NCBI RefSeq assembly: GCF_002266465.3
Contig: NZ_CP029427.2
Location: forward strand, 5,706,501 to 5,770,500
DNA: 64,000 bases
Direction: 5' to 3'
Source of the DNA: Bradyrhizobium symbiodeficiens
Lineage (GTDB): Bacteria; Pseudomonadota; Alphaproteobacteria; Rhizobiales; Xanthobacteraceae
The translations under genes and the position numbers were made by a program. Shown one piece after another: positions 50,099 through 57,533 of this stretch (positions are counted from its first letter, which is position 1; every line of letters starts with the position of its first letter). The notes beneath the pieces were generated by a model. It was not told the origin of the DNA and ran no database searches. It saw only the letters and a list, made by a program, of their open reading frames with translations.

Positions 50099-50749
50099 AT
50101 GATCCCCACCATCACCGCCTTCGAAAGCTCACCCGATCGCGGGCGCGGCCAGGCCCGCGACATGCGGGTGCGCTGGGCGCTCGAAGAGGTGGGGCAGCCT
50201 TACGATGTCCGCCTCGTCTCGTTCGCCGAGATGAAACAACCCGCCCATCTCGCCCTGCATCCATTCGGGCAGATTCCGACCTATGAGGACGGCGACCTCG
50301 CCTTGTTCGAGTCGGGCGCGATCGTGCTGCATCTCGCGGAGCGCCATGTCGGGTTGCTGCCTGACGAGGACAATGCCAGGAGCCGTGCGATCGCATGGGT
50401 GTTTGCCGCGCTGAGCACGCTGGAGCCGCCGATCGTCGAGCTCGGGATGGCCATGCTGTTCGAGCGCGACAGGAGCTGGTACGCGGAGCGCCTGCCGATG
50501 CTCAGGGATCGCGTCCGTACCAGGCTCGGCGAATTGTCCCGCCGCCTCGGCGGTGCCGACTGGCTCGACGGCGGGTTCAGCGCCGGCGATCTGATGATGG
50601 TGACCGTGCTGCGCCGGCTGCACACATCGGGCCTGCTCGACGAGTATCCTGATCTTGCCGCCTATGTCGTTCGCGGCGAGGCGCGGCCGGCGTTCCGACG
50701 GGCTTTCGATGCGCAGCTGGCGGTGTTCACCGCGGCATCGCGTTCGTAG
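50099..50749 (+). CDS. Glutathione S-transferase family protein
   Basis: The 216-residue protein has a thioredoxin-like N-domain (MRVRWALEEVGQPYDVRLVS, FGQIPTYEDGDLALFESGAI with the cis-Pro and ES glutathione-contact pair) and an all-helical C-domain. The N-cap motif ADWLDGGFSAGDLMMVTVLR is standard for GSTs. An N-terminal RGRGQARDM segment places the catalytic Ser or Tyr region differently from classical enzymes. Substrate unknown. A second GST-like gene follows 66 bp on. Confidence 0.88.
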   Translation: MIPTITAFESSPDRGRGQARDMRVRWALEEVGQPYDVRLVSFAEMKQPAHLALHPFGQIPTYEDGDLALFESGAIVLHLAERHVGLLPDEDNARSRAIAWVFAALSTLEPPIVELGMAMLFERDRSWYAERLPMLRDRVRTRLGELSRRLGGADWLDGGFSAGDLMMVTVLRRLHTSGLLDEYPDLAAYVVRGEARPAFRRAFDAQLAVFTAASRS

Positions 50750-50815
50750 GGGCACTCCCTCATTGCGTCTGCCACGGCTCCCCTGCATGCTGCCCCCAAC
50801 GCAGAGGAGCGTCCC

Positions 50816-51511
50816 ATGCTGACCCTCTACTCCTATCCCGATCTGTTCGGCGTCGCCGACAACAACGGCTACGGCCTCAAGGTCTACGCGTTCCTGAAGC
50901 TCGCCGGCGTGCCGTTCGTGCATGAACACGTCTTCGATGCTTCCGCCGCGCCTCGGGGGCAGCTGCCTTATATCGTCGACGACGGCGAGACCATCGGCGA
51001 TAGCGAGACCATCATCGCGCATGCGATCGCGAAATATCGCCTGACCATCGATGCCGATTTATCCGCGGAGCAGCGCCGCACCAATCACTTCGTCACGCGC
51101 ATGCTCGACGACCTCTATTGGGTGATGTCGTATTCGCGCTGGAAGGACGATCGCTTCTATCCGGCGTTCCGCGACGGCTTCATCGCGCAGCATCCGCAGA
51201 TCGATGCGAAAGGATTCGAGAAGGCGAAGGCGTACAATTCACAGCGCTATCATTATCAGGGCATCGGCCGCTACGCGCCCGATCAGGCCTACGCGCGAGG
51301 GCTCGCCGATTTGCAGGTGCTGGCCGAGATCGTGCCGGCGACAGGCTTCGTCCACGGCGAGCAGCCCACCAGCGTCGATGCCGGCATCTATGGCTTCATC
51401 GCCAACATCTACTACTTTCCGATCCCGACCCCGCTGAAGGCCTTCGTCGACGCGCACGCAAATCTCGTCGCGCATTGCGAGCGGATTCACGCGGCGGTGA
51501 GTGGATCGTAG
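50816..51511 (+). CDS. GST-fold protein, Faxc/CDR-like
   Basis: The 231-residue protein begins MLTLYSYPDLFGVADNNGYG and contains AFLKLAGVPFVHEHVFD, GQLPYIVDDGETIGDSETII, YWVMSYSRWKDDRFY and QPTSVDAGIYGFIANIYYFP. This combination is that of the failed-axon-connections/cadmium-resistance branch of the GST superfamily, where glutathione binding is not always kept. AGAGGAGCGTCCC precedes the start. It is probably co-transcribed with the upstream GST gene. Function unknown. Confidence 0.8.
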   Translation: MLTLYSYPDLFGVADNNGYGLKVYAFLKLAGVPFVHEHVFDASAAPRGQLPYIVDDGETIGDSETIIAHAIAKYRLTIDADLSAEQRRTNHFVTRMLDDLYWVMSYSRWKDDRFYPAFRDGFIAQHPQIDAKGFEKAKAYNSQRYHYQGIGRYAPDQAYARGLADLQVLAEIVPATGFVHGEQPTSVDAGIYGFIANIYYFPIPTPLKAFVDAHANLVAHCERIHAAVSGS

Positions 51512-51527
51512 TCCGGGCTTCGTATCT

Positions 51528-51625
51528 CGTAGGGTGGGCAAAGCTGAAGCGTGCCCACCAACTGTTTCGTGTCGTACTGGCACCGATGGTGGGCACGGCG
51601 CTTGCGCGCCTTTGCCCACCCTACG
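51528..51625. repeat. Inverted repeat, family D
   Basis: CGTAGGGTGGGCAAAGCTGA and GCGCGCCTTTGCCCACCCTA form the ends, with GCGTGCCCACCA/TGGTGGGCAC inside; same family as 49371-49475. It separates two convergent genes. Confidence 0.85.
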
Positions 51626-51634
51626 CGACCTGCC

Positions 51635-52069
51635 CTACCGCATCGTGATCGCAAGCCCGCTGAGATCCGCATTCGCCATCAGGCCGGTCTGGTAGCCCGA
51701 CAGCTCCAGCACGGCGCCCTTCTGGTTGGAGAGCACGATGGCACGGGCGCCGCGGCCGATCGCGAGGCCGGCTCCGGCGGCGCCGTAGACGCCGGCAACG
51801 TCGGAGGGACGGTTGATGTTGGAGACGCGGCCGCGCAGCACGGTCTTGGAACCGCCGAACACCAGGCCGTAGTCGAGCCCGCCGGTCGACAGCGCATAGG
51901 AACGGCCGCGGAAGTTCAGCGTGCCCGAGCCGCCGGAGCCGCCGATGATCCAGCCCGCCTTGTAGATCGTCAGCACCACGGTGCCGCCGTCGGCCAGCGC
52001 CGAGGTCGAGAGGCCGGCCAGGGCGGCGATGGCGACCAGCGCGGCGCGACAAGTGGATGCGAACTTCAT
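51635..52069 (-). CDS. Exported Gly-rich hypothetical protein
   Basis: ATG 52069 gives 144 residues with a signal peptide ending TSALADGG. The mature protein is beta-rich and glycine-rich with GWIIGGSGGSGTLNFRGRSY, YGLVFGGSKTVLRGRVSNI, GVYGAAGAGLAIGRGARAIV and ANADLSGLAITMR. Alternating Gly and hydrophobic residues suggest a compact beta sheet. I do not recognise a named family. The gene stands alone between repeats. Confidence 0.75.
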   Translation of the reverse strand: MKFASTCRAALVAIAALAGLSTSALADGGTVVLTIYKAGWIIGGSGGSGTLNFRGRSYALSTGGLDYGLVFGGSKTVLRGRVSNINRPSDVAGVYGAAGAGLAIGRGARAIVLSNQKGAVLELSGYQTGLMANADLSGLAITMR

Positions 52070-52599
52070 GGGTGTCTCCGGGGCTATTTTTCAAGGGAGG
52101 ATTCGAATCAGACGCAGCGAATGTACAGGATGGATCGGGGCGGCAACATGATGGGTGAGGCGCGTGGCGGGCGATCGCTCTCCCCGCGAGCCCCTCGCGG
52201 TCTGAGCAGGCGCCTCGTCCTTCGAGACGACCGCTTGCAGCGGTCTCCTCAGGATGAGGCTAACTGGCACCGATCCCGCGGAAGCTGCTGCCGCATACTC
52301 CGCCCTCATCCTGAGGAGCCCGCCAAGCGGGCGTCTCGAAGGATCGCCGCAGAGACCTCGGTTCCCATATATGCGGCCATGCGTTGAGAGACGAAACATG
52401 CACCCCGACATGATGCAATCATGCCCCTGTATTGCCCGACGGAGCAACTCGAATTTTTTGCCGTTTCCGAATTCTAAAAACCCAATGATTTCCGCATCAT
52501 CCCTACTGTGCATGGGGTTGTTTTCGCATTTTTTGGTTTGAGCCCCCCTCGCCTGCCGCTACGCTCATGGACCACGAGAACACTGTTCGAGGTGATCCC
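52070..52599. other. 530-bp gap holding a family-B repeat; no gene seen
   Basis: The first 140 bp and the repeat at 52211-52345 carry nothing that reads as a gene. A minus-strand frame of 140 codons spans the area but it runs through the repeat and has no family resemblance. The last 230 bp are unusually AT-rich for this genome (TCGAATTTTTTGCC, CGAATTCTAAAAACCC) and contain CCCCTGTATTGCCCGACGG, which looks like another dispersed element. The promoter for the RidA gene should lie at the right end. Confidence 0.5.
52211..52345. repeat. Palindromic repeat, family B (complete copy)
   Basis: CGCCTCGTCCTTCGAGACGA with CAGGATGAGG on the left and CCTCATCCTGAGGAGCCCGC with GGGCGTCTCGAAGGAT on the right; halves inverted about a variable centre. 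Confidence 0.87.
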
Positions 52600-52983
52600 A
52601 TGCCGATCCAGCATTTCGCGCCCCCGCCGCACGTCAAGGCGCCGCCGCTGTCGTTCGCGACGCGCGTCGGCGATCTCCTGTTCGTCTCCGGCATTCCCGG
52701 CTTCGACGCCAATGGCGCGCTGCCCGAGAGTTTCGAGGCGCAGTTCGCCAATGTCGTCGTCAACATCAAGCGCGTGCTGGACGAGGCCGGCGCCGGCATC
52801 CGCGACCTCGCCAAGGTCAACGTGCTCCTGACCCGCGCCGCCGACGTCGCCGCCATGAATGCGCTCTATGCCGGCGCCTTCGGCCCGCCGCCCTACCCGG
52901 CGCGCACCACCTGCGTGGTGCAGGCCCTGCCCGATCCGAAGATGCTGATCGAGATCGAAGCGGTGGCCTCGCTGGCGAAGTGA
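52600..52983 (+). CDS. RidA family protein (enamine/imine deaminase-like)
   Basis: ATG 52600 follows GAGGTGATCCC; the upstream in-frame ATG at 52567 lacks a ribosome site. The 127-residue protein has SFATRVGDLLFVSGIPGFDA, ANVVVNIKRVLDEAGAGIRD, LAKVNVLLT and PPPYPARTTCVVQALPDPKM. The conserved Arg in ARTTCVVQ is the carboxylate-binding residue of RidA deaminases, which detoxify reactive enamines. It is of the YjgF/Rid2-6 kind rather than certain RidA itself. It is a single gene. Confidence 0.88.
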   Translation: MPIQHFAPPPHVKAPPLSFATRVGDLLFVSGIPGFDANGALPESFEAQFANVVVNIKRVLDEAGAGIRDLAKVNVLLTRAADVAAMNALYAGAFGPPPYPARTTCVVQALPDPKMLIEIEAVASLAK

Positions 52984-53135
52984 GCGGCCTTCGCGTGTGG
53001 CTTGCCGGGCACGCGGTCCAACCAAATGCCCGGGGAACAGCTGACATGTCCGTGAACGGCAGCTCCCCGGCTTGCAAAGGACCTGCTTTTACCGCACGAA
53101 TTTCGAGATCGTACTTTCCCTCAAGGAGATATTTC

Positions 53136-53396
53136 ATGCGTCGCGTTCTCGCCCTCTGTGCCGTTGCCGGCATCGCCACTTCCGTGTTCGCCGTGCCCGC
53201 GTCGGCGGCCGTCGGCTATTACGTGATCCGCTGGGACAACACCGGCATCTGCCAGGTCTGGAACGAAGACCTGAAGTACAAGCCGTTCCAGTTTGGCGCG
53301 TCGACCTACAAGGTCGTCAGCAAGCCGCTCCCGACCTTCCAGGCCGCGTCCGACGTCCAGATCAAGCTGCGCGCCGAGCGTCGCTGCACGCTCTGA
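53136..53396 (+). CDS. Small exported protein, first of two tandem paralogues
   Basis: ATG 53136, behind AAGGAGATATTTC, gives 86 residues: a signal peptide MRRVLALCAVAGIATSVFAV ending PASAA, then YYVIRWDNTGICQVWNEDLK, PLPTFQAA and a final ERRCTL. The two cysteines could form a disulfide. The paralogue 240 bp downstream shares the RW-D-TG-CQ[VI]W[ND]E signature. A terminator follows each gene, so each is probably an independent transcript. Function unknown. Confidence 0.78.
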   Translation: MRRVLALCAVAGIATSVFAVPASAAVGYYVIRWDNTGICQVWNEDLKYKPFQFGASTYKVVSKPLPTFQAASDVQIKLRAERRCTL

Positions 53397-53424
53397 GAGC
53401 TTTAGCAACGGACCGGATTTCGAG

Positions 53425-53455
53425 GGCGGGTCGCGCGAGCGGCCCGCCTTTTTCC
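53425..53455 (+). terminator. Rho-independent terminator
   Basis: GGCGGG pairs with CCCGCC around a GC-rich 12-nt middle that itself folds, and TTTTTCCTTT follows. It lies 29 bp after the first small exported protein gene. Confidence 0.75.
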
Positions 53456-53633
53456 TTTGCGGGACCGCGCGTTTTCCGGCCGAAATCAGCTATTTCCCGT
53501 CCGCGCGCTTTGAACCTGATCTGCACGCGGACCTACTCACATCTTGTCCGGCGCGCATCCCCAAGCGTCCGGCACCAAGCCCTCCCCGTGATTGCCGGGA
53601 GGCGCACCACACCATTCATTTGAGGAGCTGATC

Positions 53634-53885
53634 ATGCGTCGTATTTCCGTGCTGTGCGCTGCCGCCGGCCTTGCCGTCACCGCCTTCGTCGCGGCGAGCC
53701 CTGCACAGGCCAGCTATCACCTGATCCGCTGGCAGGACACCGGCCTGTGCCAGATCTGGGACGAGACCATCCCGACCACGCCGTGGCCGGCCGGCTATCA
53801 TCGCGCCAGCGCCACCGTGCCGACCTTCATCGACGCACTCGCAATGAAGGATGCCGCGTTGAAGAACGGCCATTGCAAGTGGTGA
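53634..53885 (+). CDS. Small exported protein, second of two tandem paralogues
   Basis: ATG 53634, behind TGAGGAGCTGATC, gives 83 residues with signal peptide MRRISVLCAAAGLAVTAFVA ending PAQAS. The mature part has YHLIRWQDTGLCQIWDETIP and ends KNGHCKW, so the two cysteines are kept in the same relative places as in the upstream paralogue. Between them the sequence has diverged (TTPWPAGYHRASATVPTF). Periplasmic or secreted location is expected. A strong terminator follows. Confidence 0.78.
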   Translation: MRRISVLCAAAGLAVTAFVAASPAQASYHLIRWQDTGLCQIWDETIPTTPWPAGYHRASATVPTFIDALAMKDAALKNGHCKW

Positions 53886-53909
53886 AATAATCGATCGGCG
53901 GACGAAGAG

Positions 53910-53950
53910 CGGGCAAGGACGCGGGCATGCGTCCTTGCCCGTTTGTTTTT
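53910..53950 (+). terminator. Strong Rho-independent terminator
   Basis: CGGGCAAGGACGC and GCGTCCTTGCCCG form a perfect 13-bp stem with a 6-nt loop, followed by TTTGTTTTT. It lies between the convergent small-protein and J-domain genes. Confidence 0.92.
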
Positions 53951-53964
53951 GAGAACTGAGCTTC

Positions 53965-54462
53965 TCACGCGTCCTTATGCGCGCCGGGATGGATCAGGAG
54001 GTCGCGTGCGGCGGCGAGGTCGATGAAGGCTTGCGCGCTGCCGCCGCGGTCGGGATGCATGCCCTTGGCGGCGCGGCGATAGGCCTGGTTGATGTCCTCG
54101 CAGGTGATCTGCACCGAAAGCGGCAGGCCGAGCACCTTGCGGGCGCGATCCTCGCTGGACAGTTGTTTCGGCGTGGCGTTGCGGCGGCCGAAGCGCGGCG
54201 CGGTCAGATCATGAACGACTTCGAGCACCACACCGAGACGGCGCTGGGCCGCCAGCGTGACGCCGTGATCGTCATTGTCGACCGCCTGGCGCAGCACCGG
54301 AAGCGCCTGCTCGGCGGCCTGGCGCAGCGTGGCATCCGGGCTCATCCGCGCGATCTCGGCCACGAGCCGCCCCGCCTCGGCCCAATCGGCCGAATGCGCC
54401 GACCGCAGGCGTTCGAGGGCAGGTTTCCAGGAGTCGAGCCGGGTGTCGAGCCGTTCCATCAT
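53965..54462 (-). CDS. J-domain protein
   Basis: ATG 54462 gives 165 residues; a TTG six codons further up is less likely. The C-terminal 60 residues form a J domain, ARKVLGLPLSVQITCEDINQ, AYRRAAKGMHPDRGG with the HPD that activates DnaK-type chaperones, and AFIDLAAARDLLI. The N-terminal 100 residues are helical and unassigned (LERLRSAHSADWAEAGRLVA). It would be a small co-chaperone for Hsp70. It is followed by a terminator shared with the convergent gene. Confidence 0.85.
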   Translation of the reverse strand: MMERLDTRLDSWKPALERLRSAHSADWAEAGRLVAEIARMSPDATLRQAAEQALPVLRQAVDNDDHGVTLAAQRRLGVVLEVVHDLTAPRFGRRNATPKQLSSEDRARKVLGLPLSVQITCEDINQAYRRAAKGMHPDRGGSAQAFIDLAAARDLLIHPGAHKDA

Positions 54463-54573
54463 GCGCGCAACGTTTAGCAATGAGGATCAGTATGCCAAGG
54501 CTGCCGTTTCCGACCCCTTAATTTCGAGTTAGCGTTTCATGAAACTTCGAAACGAAATCGGGAGGAATATGTC

Positions 54574-55341
54574 ATGGCATTGCTCGCAAACCATATCGCC
54601 GTCGTCACCGGGGCCGGCTCCGGCATCGGCCGCGCCATCGCCGCCGGCTATGCCCGCGAGGGCGCGCAAATGGTGCTGCTCGACGTCAACGCCGACACCG
54701 TCGCGGAGGCCGCCGGGGAGATCCGCAAGGCGGGCGGCAGGGCCGAGAGTTTTGCGCTGGACGTGACCCGGCGCGAGGATTGCTTCGCGCTGGCCAAACA
54801 GGTCGCCGACAAGGTCGGGCAGGTCTCGATCCTCGTCAACAATGCCGGCATCACCCGCCGCAACGCCTTCACCGCGGAGACCGAGACGGTGGCGAAGGAC
54901 TGGAACGACATCATCTCGCTCAACCTCAACGGCGTCTTCAACGTGACGCAGGCCTTCCTCGCACCCTTGCGCGCGAGCAAAGGCCGCATCGTCAATATCG
55001 GCTCGATCCAGTCCTTCGTGCATCTGCGCACGCCGAGCTCGGCGGCCTATACGACCTCGAAGCACGGCGTGCTCGGCTTCACCAAGGCGCTCGCGGCCGA
55101 GCTCGGCAAGGAAGGCGTGCGCGTCAACGCGATCGGGCCGGGCTTCATCGAGACCAACATCAACGCCAATGTGCGCGCGACAAATCCGGCACTGGTGCAG
55201 GCCTTCGTCGACCACACCCCGCTGGCGCGCACCGGCAAGCCCGAGGATATCGTGGGTCCCGCGATCTTCCTCGCTTCTGATCTGTCGGCCTATGTCACGG
55301 GAACGATCGTGATGGTGGACGGCGGCTACCGCACGGTGTGA
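54574..55341 (+). CDS. Short-chain dehydrogenase/reductase, FabG-like
   Basis: The 255-residue Rossmann-fold enzyme has the cofactor motif TGAGSGIG at 12-19, NNAG at 89-92, Ser144 and the catalytic Tyr159 and Lys163 in AAYTTSKHG, and a closing VMVDGGYRT. Asp37 at the end of the second strand (LLDVN) favours NAD over NADP. Family members reduce sugars, ketones or acyl intermediates; substrate is not predictable. GGAGGAATATGTC precedes the start. It is a single gene, with no dehydrogenase or sugar operon around it. Confidence 0.88.
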   Translation: MALLANHIAVVTGAGSGIGRAIAAGYAREGAQMVLLDVNADTVAEAAGEIRKAGGRAESFALDVTRREDCFALAKQVADKVGQVSILVNNAGITRRNAFTAETETVAKDWNDIISLNLNGVFNVTQAFLAPLRASKGRIVNIGSIQSFVHLRTPSSAAYTTSKHGVLGFTKALAAELGKEGVRVNAIGPGFIETNINANVRATNPALVQAFVDHTPLARTGKPEDIVGPAIFLASDLSAYVTGTIVMVDGGYRTV

Positions 55342-55444
55342 GGGCCATCACTGAGCCGCCGCCAATCGCGGCGGCTTCGCGGCTTTCCCGAGGTCATCTG
55401 GTGCGATCGTCCGCGATTAACCTTTCGTTAACCAAACCCGCCCA

Positions 55445-55458
55445 CCGTAGATCTACGG
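55445..55458. promoter_or_regulatory. 14-bp perfect palindrome CCGTAGATCTACGG
   Basis: It lies 62 bp before the start of the small Fis-type HTH gene, in a 178-bp non-coding region rich in GTTAAC. The position suits a self-regulation operator or a promoter element, but nothing identifies the binding protein. Confidence 0.4.
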
Positions 55459-55519
55459 CTTGGGGGTCGTTTGTTCTCGATCCGCTTCCAACGATGGCAG
55501 CGGGCGTTGATCGGGGAGT

Positions 55520-55774
55520 ATGTCGATGACCACTGTTCATGTCGCTGCGTCCGAACCGGGCGCACAATTCCTTGCCCCTCACCAGATCGTGCCGCTTCTG
55601 ATCGGCGCCACCGTCGACGAGGTCGAGCGCGAGCTCGTGCTCCAGACGCTCGCGCGCTGCGACGGCAACCGCACCCGCGCCTCGCGCGTGCTCGGCCTGT
55701 CGGTGCGCACGCTGCGCAACAAGATCAGGATCTACGCGGCGTCCGGGATCGACGTGCCCGCCTATCAGGACTAG
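55520..55774 (+). CDS. Small Fis-type helix-turn-helix protein
   Basis: The 84-residue protein ends with a Fis/NtrC-type DNA-binding helix pair: LVLQTLARCDGNRTRASRVL, GLSVRTLRNKIRIYA. The N-terminal 40 residues lack a receiver or AAA domain, so it is a free-standing version of the NtrC C-terminal domain. ATG 55526 has the better-spaced GGGGAG and may be the real start. The stop overlaps that of the convergent membrane-protein gene by 4 bp. It may act as a nucleoid or flagellar-type regulator; target unknown. Confidence 0.8.
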   Translation: MSMTTVHVAASEPGAQFLAPHQIVPLLIGATVDEVERELVLQTLARCDGNRTRASRVLGLSVRTLRNKIRIYAASGIDVPAYQD

Positions 55775-56013
55775 CGTCCGAGAATGCGCCGCTGAATCAG
55801 TCCGCCGGTGATGATCGCAAGCGCGATCATCGCGACGAAGGCGGCGATCATCTCGATCGCGCGGAGGAAGAAGGCCGTCATGACAGCCCATGACGGCTGC
55901 GGCTCCTCGGCGAATGCGACCGGCACGACGTCGGGCACCAGCTGATGAGCGAGGCCAAGCGCTGCTGCAAGGACGACGGCGAACAGCCAGAAGATCTTCC
56001 ACGCCGCGCGCAT
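55771..56013 (-). CDS. Small membrane protein, 80 residues
   Basis: ATG 56013, behind CAGGAGCGACCG, gives 80 residues with two membrane helices: IFWLFAVVLAAALGLAHQLV and the pair AFFLRAIEMIAAFVAMIALA. A polar loop with EEPQPSW joins them. Ending IQRRILGR supports an inside C-terminus. No family is recognised. It is convergent and overlapping with the Fis-type gene. Confidence 0.7.
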   Translation of the reverse strand: MRAAWKIFWLFAVVLAAALGLAHQLVPDVVPVAFAEEPQPSWAVMTAFFLRAIEMIAAFVAMIALAIITGGLIQRRILGR

Positions 56014-56169
56014 CGGTCGCTCCTGACAGGAGTTGTGGCCGTACGATCGATGACACGGCGGCGCATGCCGCCGATTGATGTTGATCAAGCGTGGCGAGCT
56101 GTCCGGGCGGAATTGCTGCTGTCGTCAAACGCCGCTAAGTAGCTTGCTTCCGGACAAGGGAGCAGCGGC

Positions 56170-56748
56170 GTGGCAGACGAACAGAAACGGCAGGGATCTC
56201 AGGGGCCGCGCGGACGGCAGGGCGAGCCGGGACGGCCGGGACCGCAGGGTCATCCGGGCCGCCGCGGACCCGATGGCGCGCGCGGCAAGCCGGGGCCGCA
56301 GGGCAAGCCGGGGCCGCAGGGCAAGCCGGGGCCGATCGGAAAGGCGGGACCGCAGGGCAAGTCCGGTCCGCAAGGCAAGCAGGGCGAGGTCGGTCCGCGC
56401 GGGGCCGCCGGCGCGCAGGGACCTGCCGGAGCACAAGGACCTGCCGGACTGCAGGGGCCGGCGGGACCACAAGGCCCGCGCGGCGAGGCGGGGCCGGCCG
56501 GTCAATTGCCCTCGATCGAACAGGTGCTGCCGTGGCTCGATCAGCTGTTCGACGCCTGGGACGAGCGCCGCCGCCAGCGCGAGCGCGACGCCGCCGAACG
56601 CGAGGCACTGGAGGCCGCCGAGCGCGCCGCGCTGGAAGCCGCGGTGCGGGAGACCGACGAGGACATGGTCGACGACGAGAGCGACGACGCCGAAGGCGAC
56701 GAGCACAGGAAGAAGAAGAAAAAGAAGAAACACGGCTACAAGGATTAG
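56170..56748 (+). CDS. Collagen-like protein without signal peptide (GTG start)
   Basis: GTG 56170, behind GGGAGCAGCGGC, gives 192 residues. Residues 9-113 are 35 uninterrupted Gly-X-Y triplets, many of them GPQ, GKP, GPA or GPR, as in collagen triple helices. They are followed by a helical, charged domain (PSIEQVLPWLDQLFDAWDER, then an Arg/Glu/Ala-rich coiled-coil-like stretch), an acidic run near 165-177 and a lysine tail ending KHGYKD. The N-terminus MADEQKRQ has no Sec or Tat signal or membrane span, so export by a usual route is not evident. The coiled coil could serve as a trimerisation domain. It is flanked by small membrane-protein genes. Function unknown. Confidence 0.85.
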   Translation: MADEQKRQGSQGPRGRQGEPGRPGPQGHPGRRGPDGARGKPGPQGKPGPQGKPGPIGKAGPQGKSGPQGKQGEVGPRGAAGAQGPAGAQGPAGLQGPAGPQGPRGEAGPAGQLPSIEQVLPWLDQLFDAWDERRRQRERDAAEREALEAAERAALEAAVRETDEDMVDDESDDAEGDEHRKKKKKKKHGYKD

Positions 56749-56758
56749 TGGCTTTCCC

Positions 56759-56808
56759 GTGCCCCGGACGCAGCGCAGCGCCGACGCGCGGCAACACGTC
56801 CGGGACAC
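56759..56808. repeat. Inverted repeat after the collagen-like gene
   Basis: GTGCCCCGGACG and CGTCCGGGACAC form a 12-bp stem with one mismatch around a GC-rich loop. It lies between convergent genes and may end both transcripts; it looks like another dispersed element. Confidence 0.6.
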
Positions 56809-56817
56809 GCTGGAGCA

Positions 56818-57039
56818 TCAAGACCTGTTGGTGGAATCGTCCTTGTGCGGCAGCATGCCCATGCGCTCGAACTGCCAGCGCATGGCGCGATACCAGAGAT
56901 AGCCGACCGCTGCGCCGCACAAGGCCAGGATCACCACGTTCGCGCTCGAGAACGAGCCGCTCCACCACATCATCCACGCGGTCCATAGCAGCGTGAAGAC
57001 GATGGCACCTGCTTTCAATGGAAGAAGGGGGCGGCTCAT
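56818..57039 (-). CDS. Small membrane protein, 73 residues
   Basis: ATG 57039 (GGAGCAGGACC upstream) gives 73 residues with two hydrophobic helices, AGAIVFTLLWTAWMMWWSGS and NVVILALCGAAVGYLWY, and a polar tail MRWQFERMGMLPHKDDSTNR. The frame is open a little further upstream without a ribosome site. No family is recognised. The gene is convergent with the collagen-like gene. Confidence 0.7.
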   Translation of the reverse strand: MSRPLLPLKAGAIVFTLLWTAWMMWWSGSFSSANVVILALCGAAVGYLWYRAMRWQFERMGMLPHKDDSTNRS

Positions 57040-57137
57040 GGTCCTGCTCCGGGCTGTCAAAAACCCCGGCAGACATCATCGCAGAGCGTGGCGCCTCATT
57101 CCGTGAGCCAGATCACGGAACGCGAAGCCGCAGCCCT

Positions 57138-57404
57138 CTAGCCAAATCGCAACCGCGAGCGCTCCCTGGCCCTTTCCGCCTCGACCTCGCGGTCGCGCGC
57201 CGGCGCATGGGTGTGCAGCGAGGTCAGGAGATGTCGCGCGGCCTGCGAGACCTCGGCCACTGCGCGCTCGAACGCCGCCTCGTTGGCCTGCGACGGCCTG
57301 TTGAAGCCGGACAGCTTTCGCACGAACTGGAGCGCGCTGGCGTGGATCTCGTCCTCCGTCGCCGGCGGCTCGAAGTTGAACAGCGTCTTGATGTTGCGGC
57401 ACAT
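57138..57404 (-). CDS. DUF2277 family protein
   Basis: The 88-residue protein begins MCRNIKTLFNFEPPATEDEI and continues ALQFVRKLSGFNRPSQANE, AAFERAVAEV, the defining sequence of DUF2277. It is soluble and helical with an Arg/Glu-rich tail. The start is fixed by the family's invariant MCRNIK. The family has no assigned function. It lies 129 bp from the divergent hydrolase gene. Confidence 0.92.
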   Translation of the reverse strand: MCRNIKTLFNFEPPATEDEIHASALQFVRKLSGFNRPSQANEAAFERAVAEVSQAARHLLTSLHTHAPARDREVEAERARERSRLRFG

Positions 57405-57533
57405 GCAGGGGCCTCTTCCGGATGTTTCCTTGAAGACGATCGACGGAGCCGAAATCCTACATCCGTCCGCGCAGTTCTGCTAAGTTCCGCCGCAACGCGG
57501 CCGCCGACCATGAGCCGCACTGGGGAGAGAAAC

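Noticed and set aside
52091..52513. 140-codon minus-strand frame in the 530-bp gap
   Set aside because: More than half of it is a family-B repeat and the rest has no ribosome site or family resemblance.
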